A DNA stretch of 64,000 nucleotides from Cololabis saira (lineage: Eukaryota; Chordata; Actinopteri; Beloniformes; Belonidae). The notes under the pieces are model-generated. The model did no database searches. It had not been told where the DNA came from and saw nothing but the letters and a program-made list of their open reading frames with translations. Below, in pieces: positions 48,536-60,840 of this stretch (positions are counted from its first letter, which is position 1; each line of letters opens with the position of its first letter). The DNA is taken from the NCBI RefSeq assembly GCF_033807715.1, contig NC_084591.1, positions 43,612,868-43,676,867 of the forward strand, read 5' to 3'. Position numbers and translations under genes: made by a program.

Positions 48536-49145
48536 TTTTCTATACCTGCTTCATCCTTTGCAGGGTCACGGGTGTCTGCTGGAGCCTATCCCAGCTAATT
48601 AAAGGCAAGAGGCAGGGGTTCACCCTGGACAGATTGCCAGTCTATAGCAGGGCCACATAGACACACAGACAACCAGGCATACTCGCACTGACACTTACGG
48701 GCAATTTATAATCATCAGTTAAAGGAGCTTAAGGCCGGATTGTGGCAAGATTTATGAAAAAAATCCATATACGTTTTAAGTTTTCTAGTAATAATGTCAG
48801 ATGAAGCGTTCCAAACCCAAAAGAATGAGCCCTCTAGTGTATCTCTCCGTTGCTTTGAACAGGCTGTGTGCTGCAAAATGTGCTGCAATTCGGTCCCGAA
48901 TTTCCCGCGCTGTCCTGCGGATGTGACGTCACATGACGCTGCATGTGCGTTCTCCCCGTTCTCCCGTGCCGGCTTCACTGTTGGCTGCAGTACCCCCGAC
49001 GGCCGTCGTGGTGAAGGGTGGCGCTAGAGAGTCTTTCTTAAAAGGAGGCTCATGCTCCTTTAACCTACTACGCATGTTTTTGGACTGTGGGAGGAAGCCG
49101 GAGTACCCGGACCCACGCAAACACATGGAGAACATGCAAACTGTT
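48536..49145 (+). repeat. Common teleost interspersed repeat, split by a MITE
   Basis: TTTCTATACCTGCTTCATCC, GGGTCACGGG, GGAGCCTATCCCAGCT and GGGCAATTTATA (48536-48718) continue after the insert with TTTTTGGACTGTGGGAGGAA and AACATGCAAACT (49064-49145). It is non-coding and of uncertain class. A further piece of the same family lies at 54795-54945. Confidence 0.75.
48723..49059. mobile_element. piggyBac-like MITE, 337 bp
   Basis: TTAA on both sides (48719-48722 and 49060-49063). Tips AGGAGCTTAAGG and GGAGGCTCATGCTCCT; the AGGAGC tip is shared with the element at 7871-8543. Removing it restores the order of the host repeat, which confirms both borders. Confidence 0.88.
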
Positions 49146-49890
49146 TGTAATGATAATTTGGTTCAAAAGTCTTTACGGATCAAAAATAGGTGGAGGACCT
49201 TTGGTTTGTTAACTACAAAAACGTCCATTTCAGGCTGGTGTTTTAACGTTGACGACCAGTCCACCTTTAATTAATTAGGAAGAAATTCTGCTTTGAGGTT
49301 AGCATCCTGCACTTTTTTGCTTTACTGTTATTATCAGTGAAACACTTTTCCACAGTGGTTGTTTGCTGTTCTGCCTGTGTGAGATCCCAGGGAGGTGAGT
49401 TGGATGAGCTAGCAGCTCAGATGGAGGGATTGCAGACAGGGAGAGCATCGTCTTGAAACACATGGCTGCAGGAGCATTCTGGACTCCAGCATGTCTACGT
49501 GAATTTTAGATAAATGTGGATCAAAAACTTCAACAGAGGCAGGATGTTCACAACAGTTGGTGTAATCCTGTGACTGTGAACCTCTGCATCCCTGATATTG
49601 ACATACTGGCTCGTTGTTTTCTTTCCATGCCGTCTTGCAGTTCATCCATCATACCTGCCAATGCATTAATGCAGAAAGTATGCTGCGATTTCAGAACAAT
49701 ATACGCTGCCTGCAGGAAAACATTTGCTGCATTGATATTGGTGTTTTTTCATCAAGACGAGGCAACACCCCATTCTGCAGAAAAAAAAAGGCATGACCAA
49801 GGAGAACAGGGTACAGTTACCAGACTGAGCTGCCTACTGACCTGAACAGTGAGTGTCCTCAGTGCCAAAATGCCCAGATGGTGTAAGGAA
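49146..49890. other. Intergenic, unassigned
   Basis: No gene recognised. About 49650-49790 has faint resemblance to the C-terminal part of Tc1-like transposase genes, too weak to call. Confidence 0.3.
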
Positions 49891-49892
49891 GT

Positions 49893-51791
49893 ATATGGTA
49901 CTGTCAAGCGATTAAAAAAATTGAGCGCTTAATTAATTAAGATCTGTAATTAATTAATCTAATTAATCGCTTTTTTAATCGGCCTCTCAGGCTGGCGAAT
50001 GCGCGCATGCGCGCGGTGCTCTCCTCTAGTCTAGTTTGGGGAAGAGCGTTGCTGTGGTAACATCGTTGCTGCTAACGTTAGCTGTGGTGCGCTCGCGACC
50101 GGGTGCTTTGTGTTTATGTGGCATACCGTTCAGTGCCAACACTTTGAAAAAGCAAGCAGGGAAAGCAATAAATAGCATTGCTAACTTCACATCCAGCTAG
50201 CCAACTGTGTTTGGCACATGGATCTATTATAAAACTGGATGGGACGTCAAAAATGGCCGCCCATTCATTTCAATGCATTCTGCTCAGCCAGCGCATACGC
50301 CGAAAAAATCTCTGACTTCCGGGTTTACTTCCGCATACACTGGCCCATAGAGCATGCGCAGTTGAGTCACCTCCATGATGCTCTGGGGCCTCCCATCATG
50401 CCCCGGGGCAATGACGCGAGTATTAATATAATATGTATTAATATAATATCTTAATTAATGTATATTATTACATGTATAGTATTACATATATTATTAATGT
50501 ATTAATATAATATAATTACATAATATATATTAATATAAACATCCGTGGAATGCATGGACACGGCTGTGACGTCAGCCGTGACGTCACGCCCAGAAAGAGA
50601 CTTTTCTTTTACTTTTCTGGCCGTTATAAAACATTTTTGACAGATATAAAGTCCATGACTTAAAAATATAGAATACAAAGATTAGTAATTGCCGGTGATT
50701 ACAGCTGGAGGTTCCTGTGAACAGTTTTAGGGGCTTCTCTTTTACTATTGCGTCTATGGGAAAAAAAGCTTTCTGGGCCCCATGGGATTTTTGTTGCAGT
50801 ACCGCGGCTGGACACTGGAAAAAATCGGCGCGCCTTCTGACTGCCAGACCCGGGGGCTGGTTTGGCATAGCGGGAAAAGCCCCGGGTGTAACTCCGTCCA
50901 CGGTCACTTGCCTGCTGCTAGATTTTTAGTTCTGGTTGGTCCAAACTCCTTAATCCGCTTCTTTTCCTCCGGCGAATGCCTCGTGAAATTATTATTTTGT
51001 AATGAAACAACCAAATTTAGTTTTTCTGCTGCCATTGTCTCCTGTCTTGTCGTTGTGACTCCGTTTGTAGCGAGTGACAGATGCAGTCACGCGTCTACAC
51101 TGTCAGGGGTGTGACTTTGATTGACAGCTCATGAATCAATCAGATTGGATGAAGAATGACAGAAAACACACTGATTGGCCACGGAGGAGAGGCTTTGAGT
51201 AACCAATTAGAGACCAGCATGAAGTCACATGGAAGAAAAGTTTAAGAACATGCAATACACACTCATTTGGCCGGCGCCCCTCGCCATTGAAACCTATGTA
51301 TTCCGGTCTGCACAAAAAACAACTCTGAATAAACCCAGTATGGGATGGGAAGGCTTGAAAAATTAAAAGTTAGACACATTTTATGAGTGCACAGATGTGA
51401 TAATTACTTTTTATTACGTAATTTATGTGTACTGTGTCTATATTTTTTCCTGTAATTTTAATGGGGGCGGCGCCCTAGTGCCCCCTATTGACAAGCCGCC
51501 ACTGCATATCACTCTACCTTTATCAAAGGTGCCGTCGGGGCATTTCAAAAAAATGTAAATTCCCCATTCACTGGACCGACAATTTTCACATGCTTCTCCA
51601 TTTTCACTTCTCTTTTCCACTACCCCCCCATGCCTGTCCAGCTACAACAGGAGCCAACATCTCATCCAGAAGCCCACCGCACAAACACAGATTTCAAAAT
51701 AAAGGCAATTCGCAAACAGAAAAAGTGAAGTTAGAGATTAAAAAGTAGATTAAACAAATAAAAAAAATAACGCGCTAATTTGACACCCCTA
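49893..51791. mobile_element. Probable MITE complex GTCAAGCGATTAAAA
   Basis: Left part CTGTCAAGCGATTAAAAAAA with AATTAATTAA, and right part AAAAAAATAACGCGCTAATTTGACACC, are imperfect inverted copies of a known fish element end. The 1.9 kb between includes AT-rich DNA (50411-50540) and probably other insertions, which I could not delimit. No target duplication found. Confidence 0.5.
50411..50540. repeat. TATTAATATAA low-complexity tract
   Basis: Repeated TATTAATATAATAT/TTACATATATTATT; almost no G or C. Confidence 0.9.
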
Positions 51792-53129
51792 ATGGCAATA
51801 TTTAAAAGTGGTAAAAACTCTCCAGCTAATGTAAAAACCAAGAATCTATGTTAACAAATAATATAAAGTTGATGAGAGAATACATGAACTGTCTTGGGTT
51901 CGTAATGCAGATCAATTAAAGTTAGAGTGTATGCACTACTTTTTATTTAGTTAGTTATTTTTGATATTGTTATTCAAATGTAGAAAAAGATGTGGTCCCT
52001 GCATACTTTGCGAGGCTTTATTTGCTGTAGGGTTGAGTGAATGAATCCTCTTGTGGTGAGGAGGGGCCAGTCAGACAATAGCGGGGCGATGAAACACAGG
52101 GGACTTTAGAGGCAGGGGGCAGAGAGATAAATCTGTGGCATATTAGAAAGTAACACTCTTTATTTGAAGTTCTGGAATATTCAAACACCAATAAAAGAGG
52201 GAATTATCTACCTGGAAGAATCAATCACCAGCAGGGAGGGGGACAAGGTATGTAGTTTTGTCAAAAAACTGCTATTATTTGTTCTTGAAAATGTAGTGCC
52301 TCATCATTTAATCACACATAACAGCTTCTAACAGTTCTGCTTCCTTGAAAACAAAAGGATACACATTTTTTGCAGTAGTAAAGTTTAGATTAAGCCAGCT
52401 ATGTTGCAATGTCAACATCAACAAAGTCCAGTTTTTGTTCCAGAGATATTTCTTCTCAAGTGAGTCTATTCAGAGTATTCATAAGCCCATTTTATAATTT
52501 AAGGCCAACAATCCATGAATACAAAATTGAGCTGCTAAATTCACAAATACATTTAAACTGACAATAAAACAATTGACAATTAAAATGTGAAAAAGGGCAA
52601 TGTTAATAAAAAAACAAAATATAAAAAACAGATTTAATAATTAAAGCTTGGTGTTTGGAGAGTTTAGACTAAGATTCTTGAGTTTGATAGTGTGACTATC
52701 AAATATTTTGGCATGGGATTAGCCTTGTTGAGTTTAGGCACTTATAACCAAGTGTAAATTATTATGATGAAGAATATATCTGAAACACAGTCTAACACTG
52801 AAACAACAGCTATAGATTCATACAGAAGTAGTTTATCTGTCCATCCATTTTTCACACACACTTTAGGACTGAAGTGGTGTGGAAGTTAGAAGGGATTTAG
52901 TTCAGTTCAGTTAATTTGTGGAGCACAAATTACCAACAAAGGTGAGGAACTTTACAAATAAAACAGGTTCTGTAATAAATGCAACTTAATACGGTCCTGT
53001 TCAGTCTGATAATAATACAATTATTATTTAAATCCACTGCATTATAATTTTTTTTCAAAATCCAGTTCCTTCCACTTTAAAAAAAGAAAAAAAGACCTTA
53101 GCTCAGGAACCCGACAGACTGCATGAAAT
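51792..53129. other. Intergenic, AT-rich, unassigned
   Basis: No gene or repeat recognised. Confidence 0.4.
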
Positions 53130-53790
53130 CCTCTCTTGATTGATTTGATTGATTTGATTTGCATTTATTTGTTATAGAGGGACAATGTACATTAATGAAC
53201 ATTTTAAAAATGTAAATGCACCCAATTGTAGCCAAAAGGCAAATTTCCATTGGCAGTCCCCTTGCCAGAAGGAACACACGGCGTAATAATAAAAGCAACA
53301 AATTACAGTAAAAACAAATACACAATATTTAGAAAGCAACAGTAACTCCTCCCCTCCCACACACTCACATATACAACACACACTCTATCCGATCCACTAC
53401 CAGTGACACGCTCTCATTCCCCCTCAGCAACACAGGAATGTACAAACTAGGCCAGTATTCATATCAACAAACAATACATTTCACACCAACAACAATAGAC
53501 CATGCACTACAGGTAAATCAGGGACTAGTGCCGACAAATTTGGCTGTCCATTAGCCATTTCTTTAGATTTTTCTTAAATGAGCTGTATGAGATGGACTCT
53601 CTTATGTTTTGAGGGATTGTAATCCACTCATTAGCTGCCCAGTAGGTAAAAAACTGAACCAAATACAGTTTTCCTGAATGGGATCTCACAATCACAATCC
53701 TTAGTTCAATCTTCTGTCTCTGTCTCAGCAAAGACAATGTTTGAAGGAAAGCAGGCGGGAACCTCAGCAGAACCATGCAGGGCAGCTATA
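53130..53790 (-). mobile_element. LINE 3' end (ORF2 C-terminus and UTR)
   Basis: Minus strand at 53776-53525 reads YWAANEWITIPQNIRESISY then SSFKKNLKKWLM, the usual ORF2 ending (xLWNxLPxxIRxxxSxxxFKKxLKxxL). A UTR follows, ending TTGTCCCTCTATAAC-AAATAAATGCAAATC and a GATT-type tail near 53135. Same family as 13890-14050. Confidence 0.7.
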
Positions 53791-54175
53791 CCCTCGACCA
53801 GAGAGAGGTTCAAGAGGACTGAGATGCCCAACAAACACCAAGTCCAGGGATACCACCAGTGATGGAATTAACCATATGGAAAGTTGAGAGAGCAGAATGA
53901 GGAAAGTGTCCAGTGCATCATGGGAGGTCCTCAGTCCAGGCCTATGGCGGCTTGCTTAAAGGGACTTACAGCCCGGTATGTTTTACCAGGAAGAAAAAGT
54001 CTTATAGTTAATCATTAAGGTATATCATAGTTTTTAATCGCTCTGAGAGAAGATGTTACTGATTTGGGCAAAGTGAAAAACAGCAGATCGAAGGCCAAAT
54101 GTTGCAAATAAAACAAAATAAAATCCATAGTCCTTGACCAGTTTAGAATAATCAATAATAATAATATTAATAATA
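53791..54175. other. Intergenic, unassigned
   Basis: No gene or repeat recognised. Confidence 0.4.
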
Positions 54176-54775
54176 ATAATTATTCAATCAAAAAAAGATT
54201 GTTTCAATCCAAAAATATATTTTCAATTAAAAAAAATTCACTTCAATCAAAGAAAATTATTTCAATCAAAGAAAAAAAGTGTTTGAATGCAAACAAATAT
54301 TTGAGACTAAAAAAAATCACTTCAAATCGAAAAAAAATAATTTTAAATCCAAAAATGCAATTTTTTGGGTCTCAAATATTTTTTTGCGTTCAAACAGTTT
54401 TTTCTTTGATTAAAAACGTTTTTTTTTTTAATTGAAGTGATTTTCTTTCATTGAAAATCTTTCTTTTTGAAGCAACTTCTTTTTTGATTAAATGATAGAC
54501 ACAAATGTCCTACCCATAATATGGCCCAAACACAAAAAACACTACTTCAACAAAAAAAGTTGCTTCAAACAAAAAAAAACTTGACTTCTATCAAAGAAAA
54601 CATTTCCAATCAAAGAATAACAGTGTTCAAATGCATTTTTTTGAGTCTCAAATATTTGTTTGCGTTCAAACACTTTTTTTCTTTGATTGAAATCATTTTC
54701 TTTGATTGAAGTGATTTTTTTTAATTGAAAATATATTTTTTGATTGAAGCAATCTTTTTTTTGATTGAATAATTA
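54176..54775. repeat. AT-rich foldback of TTCAATCAAAGAAA units
   Basis: Tips TTATTCAATCAAAAAAAGATTG and CAATCTTTTTTTTGATTGAATAA are inverted. The left half is built of degenerate 15-16-bp TTCAATCAAAGAAAA units and the right half of their complements. Two inner hairpins (about 54200-54480 and 54535-54770) each centre on AATGCA...TTTGAGTCTCAAATAT. No coding capacity. Confidence 0.85.
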
Positions 54776-54794
54776 AGACACAAATCTACCTTTT

Positions 54795-54945
54795 TGGACC
54801 ATGGGACAAAGCTGGATAACCTGGAGAAAATCCATGGGAGCATGGGGAGAGCATGAAAACTCCCCTCAGGAAGAGTCCTGCTGGGAGTAGAACCAGGAAC
54901 CTTCTCGCTTGGAGGCAGCAGTGCTGACCACCAAGCCCAATAAGC
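54795..54945 (+). repeat. Fragment of the common interspersed repeat at 48536
   Basis: GAGCATGAAAACTCCCCTCAGG, GAGTAGAACCAGGAACCTTCT and GAGGCAGCAGTGCTGACCACC are the later blocks of that family (following its AACATGCAAACT block). Confidence 0.6.
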
Positions 54946-55954
54946 ATTATAAGCTCTACTCAGGACAAATAGTGTAATGCTCATTTTTGTGATTATTGCA
55001 AGCACTGCAATGTTTTTAGGTCTTAAATCAGCAGCTGAACTAAAGATCAACGCTGGTGATGGCGGATCTGGTCTGCTATGGCGGGATCATCCAGGTGACC
55101 TCACACGTGCTTCAGCGTGAAGCACCATCAGGAAAAATAATCATCTTTAAAAGGGGCTGTTGACTCACGTTGCTGGTTTTCACATTTATTTCAATGATGC
55201 CAATTTTTTAAAGATATTTCATAAACCACAGCTTTGATTTAACCACTCTAATGAGGGGACATTTTAATGAGACTTTACGTCTCTGAAAAAACTGTTCCTG
55301 CACCTGAATGAGGGAAAATGTGTGTTTAACATGAATGACATCAATTATAAACAATTGCTTGTTCAAAACAGTAATGGTTAAAGGAGAGACGTGATACTTT
55401 CTTTTACTTTTTTTTTAAGTTGAAAGAATTTTCAACTTGCTTTGGTCAAAATACCACACACATACAGGACAACTAAACTCAGACAACTGTGCCAGCTTTT
55501 GAATAAAAGTCAGTGTTGGTCAAATTAAAATATACTTTCTTCATAAAACTAGTCAAACAGCGACATTTAAGCTCATGTGTGCGTCAACGATAACTGAAAG
55601 AGAGCACGGAGGACCACACACAGACATAATGAAGACCACATGAAAACCTGGAAATTAAACACATGCAGTATATTTTGTATAAAACCCTTAGATGAACTAG
55701 TTCATCTGGTTCCAGGAAATACAAAACAAACGTGCTTTAAATCAAAATGTCATCTGTTGCATAAGTAGGGCTGATGGCGGATTTAATTTCTTACTAGATG
55801 TGCTGCAACCGTCCAACTCCGCTTCTGGGGTCTTTATTTTAAAAAAAGAAAAAGAAAGGAAGAAAAAGGTTTAATATTAACACTTTCTATTTGCATCTTA
55901 ACCATTAAAACGTTGTTTGCTACACATGATGTAGCATTTAATATTTTCATGGTT
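54946..55954. other. Intergenic, unassigned
   Basis: No gene or repeat recognised. Confidence 0.4.
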
Positions 55955-56666
55955 AAACAATCCGGTGAGCCTGCAGGAGCGTGCATGTGAGTCAGGGAAA
56001 ACCGACTCTTGGGAGAGGAAATGTCTGGTGTTGGAGGAACCTGAACTCCTCGAGGCTCTAGATGGTGTAGGGCCGTCTTGGCTGACATGTCTCTGTAAAA
56101 TCAAGTGGACATTGGGGGCGGTGCCTCTAGAGACCAACTGGGCAGGTGATTCTCCTTTTTTTTTTTTTTTTTTTAATATTTTTTATCCCTTGATTTTCCC
56201 CATTTTATCACCCAGTGCTCCTACCTAAGTATCAATCCTGGTCTTTGCTCTCCCTCTGCTAACCCCGGGAGGGCCCTGCACTGAGCTCAAGCACCAGAAT
56301 TTTAAGAATGTGGACTGGAGGATGTTTTTCATTTGCAGTGTCTGGTCGATGGTCACACCTCAGATTCAGGAGGAACAATGCAGTTCTTTCCCACCGTGGG
56401 AACTCTGACCAGAGTTTAGGGCGGGAGTGGCTCAGTTGGTAGAGCGGGTCGTCCAATAGTTCCAATGATTGGCGGTTCAAACTCTGCCCCCCCCTGTCAT
56501 CTATTGTTGTGTCCTTGGGCAAGACACTTTACCCTTCTTGCCTCCAGTCAGGGCCTTGCTGGTATGTGAATGTATATGAATGTTTCGGTGGTGGTTGGAG
56601 ATGCGGTTGGCGCCCATTAGCAGCCACATTTCTGTCAGTCTGCCCCAGGGCAGCTGTGACTACATA

Positions 56667-59089
56667 CAGTACTGGAGTTGAGGGGGATGAGTATGGAGCT
56701 AGAACAGTCTCATAATTGACAAATGCACAGACCGATTTGCAAATACACACACCGTTTCACACGTGCACAGAACAATTCACACGTGCGTAGGACAAGATAT
56801 ACAAATGTATTTTTGATGCACACACAAATATAACCTGATTTACAAATGTTTTTTTGTCTGTGAGTTGCACTGGATTTGTGTGTGAGTTTTGAGACTCTCC
56901 TGACGTGACTAGATCCACAAATACGTTTTTTTTAACACGGAAGGATCTGCAACCAATCAGATGTCTTCCTTTGTTTCAGCCAATCATAAGAGCGCACCCC
57001 ACGTGGGGGACGCAGAGCAGTGGATAAAACACGACTTACTCTAAACCAATCAGATTAAAGGGGCGGATACACCTGCTGTTTCAACTGCGTTAGCGCTGTT
57101 CACTTAGAAAAGTGATTCATATTTTGAGTTGGTGGAGTAAAGATAAATAAACAGCAACAGGAGATAAAATATAAATAAACAGGATGGAGAGGAGGTCACT
57201 GTTCTGATTTTCTTGTGATCCCGGTAAATAAAACAGCGCGATCTGAGTTGGTTTGTCGGGCTGTTCAACCAGAGCCGTCAGGAGAGCTCTAGTCCTGCCG
57301 ATGCAGCAACTGATGATGAAAAACAGCGTAGATTTTTCTGTATTTGAACTACAGGTGTCTTTCAGGAGAACGAGCCTGTTGACGGGGGTGAATATTGCTG
57401 CAGGTCGTTCTGGCTCTGGCCGTTAGTGGCGCTGGTCCCGGTCAGACACGAGCTGACCACAGTGACCAGACGTGGAGGTCAGAAACAAGCAGCTGTTATC
57501 CTCACATTTATGATGTGACATTCCCACCACACATAGACAAACATGTGTCAAAACAGCGGTGGCAGATCAACACATTCCCGGTGCAGATAGAGTCATGCTC
57601 ATGGGAAGATGCAGCGGTGATGATGCTGGTCGGGGTTTAGTCCACCGATCATCAAACATCTGAGCTGGATACAGAGGTTCTTCGGTTATCAGTCGACTGA
57701 TACCGACTTTACTCCAGATATTTCGGTAAATTAATCTCCTGACATGCGCTGCTGCTCCACCTGGCTGCAGCTCGTCCTCGTCAGGTAGAAGGATGACGGT
57801 CAGCTCTCTGCTGCGTCTGTCTGGTTCTGAGCTGAATCAGCGGGACAATCCCATGTAACACGTAGTCAAACCAAATGGAGCAAATACAGAAATATCTCCG
57901 CTGTTTCTCATCATCAGTTGCTGCATCGGCAGGACTAAGAGCTCTCCAGTCTCCTGACGGCTCTGGTTGAACGGCCCGACAAACCATCTCAGATCGCGCT
58001 GTTTTCTTTACCGAGATCACAAGAAAATCAGAACAATGATCTCCTCTCCATCCTGTTTATTTATCTTTTATCTCCTGTTGATGTTTATTTATCTTTACTC
58101 CACCAACTCGAAATATTAATCACTTTTCTAAGTGAACAGCGATAACGCAGTTCAAACAGCAGGTGTATCCGCCCCTTTAATCTGATTGGTTTAGAGTAAG
58201 TCGTGTTTTATCCACTGCTCTGCGTCCCCCACGTGGGGTGCGCTCTTATGATTGGCTGGAACAAAGGAAGACATCTGATTGGTTGCAGATCATTCCGTGT
58301 TAAAAAAAAACGTATTTGTGGATCTAGTCACGTCAGGAGAGTCTCAAAACTCACACACAAATCCAGCGCAGCTCACAGACAAAAAAAAATTTGTAAATCA
58401 GGTTATATTTGTGTGTGCATCAAAAATAAATTTGTATATCTTGTCCTACGCACGTGTGAATTGTTCTGTGCACGTGTGAAACGGTGTGTGTATTTGCAAA
58501 TCGGTCTGTGCATTTGTAAAACTTGTCCTGTGCATTTGTCAATTATGAGACTGTTCTAGCTCCATAGATGAGGGGGGGTGGCATCCCCCCCTGAAATAAA
58601 AACGGTCCAAATCATCCCCCCTGTCATCACCAGAAAAATAGAGACAGAAAAAACACTTATTTGACAATTTTCACCTGTTTCAAGTAAATTTTCACTTGAA
58701 ATAAGTAGGAAAATCTGCCAGTCGGACAATATTTTTCTTCTTATTACAAGCAAAAAAGTCTTGTTCCACTGGCAGATTTTTCTACTTATTTCATGAAAAT
58801 CTACTTGAAACAGGTGAAAATTGTAGTTATTGATATATATTGATAAGTTCAGAAAACTGTTCTTTATTGTTGTGTTTTGATGTATTTGATGTAAGCCCAG
58901 TGGATATTTAAAGCTTACAGAAGGCTGCATTTAACTGCTGCTATGTCATTCCTGCAGTATTTCTGCAGCTGTTTTGGTCACTGCTATTATTTGTAATATA
59001 TTATATTATTTGTAATCAGCACAAATTATCTGTCCCCATATGATAAAATCCACCATCCCCCCTGATTTGTTTTTACAACTCGAGTACTG
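56667..59089. mobile_element. Composite hAT element, family Z, copy 3
   Basis: Ends CAGTACTGGAGTTGAGG and CAACTCGAGTACTG; flanks ACTACATA and GCTACACA agree at 6 of 8. After the X insertion (56692-58566) it continues with AATCATCCCCCCTG, shortened family P sequence (about 58634-58826) and the shared right part from TTGATATATATTGATAAG. Confidence 0.85.
56692..58566. mobile_element. Giant foldback element X, 1875 bp
   Basis: Flanked by GATGAG (56686-56691 and 58567-58572). Left arm 56692-57346 and right arm 57881-58566 are inverted copies of each other over their full length with few differences; one is a 22-bp deletion near the left tip between two AAATGCACAG. Tips TATGGAGCTAGAACAGTCTC. The 534-bp core (57347-57880) is single-copy here and GC-richer. 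An 81-codon frame (57395-57640) in the core has no recognised domain. No known transposase is seen. Confidence 0.88.
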
Positions 59090-59690
59090 GCTACACATGC
59101 AGTTTACCATCACCAAGTATGAATGAGGAGTGAGTGAATAATATGTGACCTTGGGTTCCTTGAAAGGTGCTATATAAATGCAAGTTATTATTATTAGACC
59201 AGATCTACACCGTAGCTAGGATCACGGAGAGGTCATAGGAGTTTTCCCAACCAGTCCAAATGTGTTTTGTGGATTTGGAGAATGCATTTGACCATATTCC
59301 CTGGGGTATCCCTGTTCCCTATTATCCCTATTATGAGGTACTGGGTCCATTTCTACAGGCAGGCTATCCAGTCCCTGTACAAACAGAGAGAGTGTTTCTG
59401 TACGGGCAGTCGTTAGTGGGACTTGTTTCCAGTCAGGACTGCCCTTTGTCACCAATGCTGTTCATAACTTTTATAAACATCATTTCTAGGTGCAGCCAAG
59501 GAGCAGAGGGTTCTGGTGGTTTTAGTATTGCTTTTTTCAGATGATGTTGACCTGTTGACTTCATCAAATCACAAACCTCAGCTTTTCTTGGAGCAGTTAG
59601 CAGCCCTGTGTGAAGAATCAAGACCTCCAAATCAGAGACCATGGTTCTCAGTCACAAACGATGAGGTGTTTAATTATCATGGGACCTATC

Positions 59691-60840
59691 AAGAGAGCTT
59701 AGTTCTGTGGACTTGTCACTTCAGACTGCCTGGTGGTTGGTGTAGTTTTCTTGCAGGAAGGTCACCAGTTCATTTCCCAGCTGTGTGGATTTCCTTGTTC
59801 TCTCCATGGATGCATCTGGTGTAAAACATACTGCCACATCTGTGTGCAGGCTGCAGAGGTCTGCTGCAAGAACCCTCCATCACAGGAGAGATGTAGCTTA
59901 ATACAGGACTTGTACTTGTATGCTAGTATTATCATAAGAAGCAGTCTTTAGCCTGGCCATTTGGTGAAGTCCAGCTGATATCTACACCGGGTGATCTAAA
60001 TGTCTTCATCAGCTCTTCATTGATCTGGTGTGTACCTTCTGTAAATCTCATGAAGACCACTTCCGTTTCCTCTTTGAGACCACATTTGGAGGCTGCTCTG
60101 CGTCTGTCTTCCACACTAACTCTTCCCTTTTCAATGTATGTCTGACTGCAAGCTCCATTTTCAAGCAGTGTAAGAAAAATACACCCTGAATGCAGCACAT
60201 GTTGCTCTAAAATGTCAGTGTACTGCTGTGCATCAATTCTGCTTTTAAAAAAGTGGGAAACAACCTTCCCCAAGGTCCCTGATACAACCCCATACCCTCA
60301 CAGAGCCTGGCTTTTGGATTCGAGGCTGTCTAGTCTGTATGATGCTTTTGGTCTTGTACAGAGCACACATCATCCAGTTCATCAAAACATGTGGAAAGCT
60401 GATTCATCTGACCACAACATACATTTCCACTATGTGATGTTCATTCCCAGACGTCTTCAAGCCCGAAAAAAATATTCGAACAGCTGATTTGATACGACAT
60501 AAATCGGCTCAGTTATACTGAAAAAGTGGATTTGTCCTTTAGAAACGCCTGTAACTTCACAACACATAAAACACCTACAAGCATTTTGGTGGTAAATACA
60601 CTAACTGAGAGTGTCCGCGGCTTAAAGCCCCCACAAGCAGTCTCACTTACAAATGCAAGCACATTTTTGCTCTGCTGTATAAATTTATGAGGCAGTACGG
60701 TTTCTTTACACCGTACTTTCTGTTTCTGTTCTGAGCCTCATTATGAGCTGTGTGAATACATGATCAGTTCTGCAAAACTTCAAGGGTAAAATTTAGCAAG
60801 TAATGCATATACAAACATGTTCAAAAAGCTGTTATCTACA
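59691..60840. other. Intergenic; possible transposase fragment on minus strand
   Basis: At 60490-60130 on the minus strand one frame contains CMLWSDESAFHMF, which resembles the WSDE-F motif of Tc1-like transposases. The rest is too degenerate to assign. No host gene recognised. Confidence 0.35.

Larger units (their letters stand above)
56414..59196 (+). mobile_element. tRNA-derived SINE, split by later insertions
   Basis: The head has an A-box-like GTGGCTCAGTTGGTAGAGCG and B-box-like GCGGTTCAAACTC, followed by GTCCTTGGGCAAGACAC. The tail, after the insert, reads TTGAAAGGTGCTATATAAATG then ATTATTATTA. Flanked by GACCAGA (56407-56413 and 59197-59203), whose removal restores the LINE. Own sequence is 56414-56666 and 59090-59196. 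The A and B boxes form the internal Pol III promoter. Confidence 0.85.
55955..59690 (+). mobile_element. RTE-like LINE, degenerate, carrying a nested stack
   Basis: Own sequence is 55955-56413 and 59197-59690. Before the insert: EALDGVGPSWLTCLCKIKWT then LGAVPLE, and TPQIQEEQC. After it: DQIYTVARITE, QPVQMCFVDLENAFDHIP, CPLSPMLFITFINIISR and the active-site remnant DDVDLLTSS. The order equals the RT domain of the family seen at 37950-40908. Frameshifted and inactive. Confidence 0.78.

Noticed and set aside
56418..56500. tRNA gene
   Set aside because: It has A- and B-box-like blocks but no complete cloverleaf, and it continues into a SINE body with a tail and target duplications.
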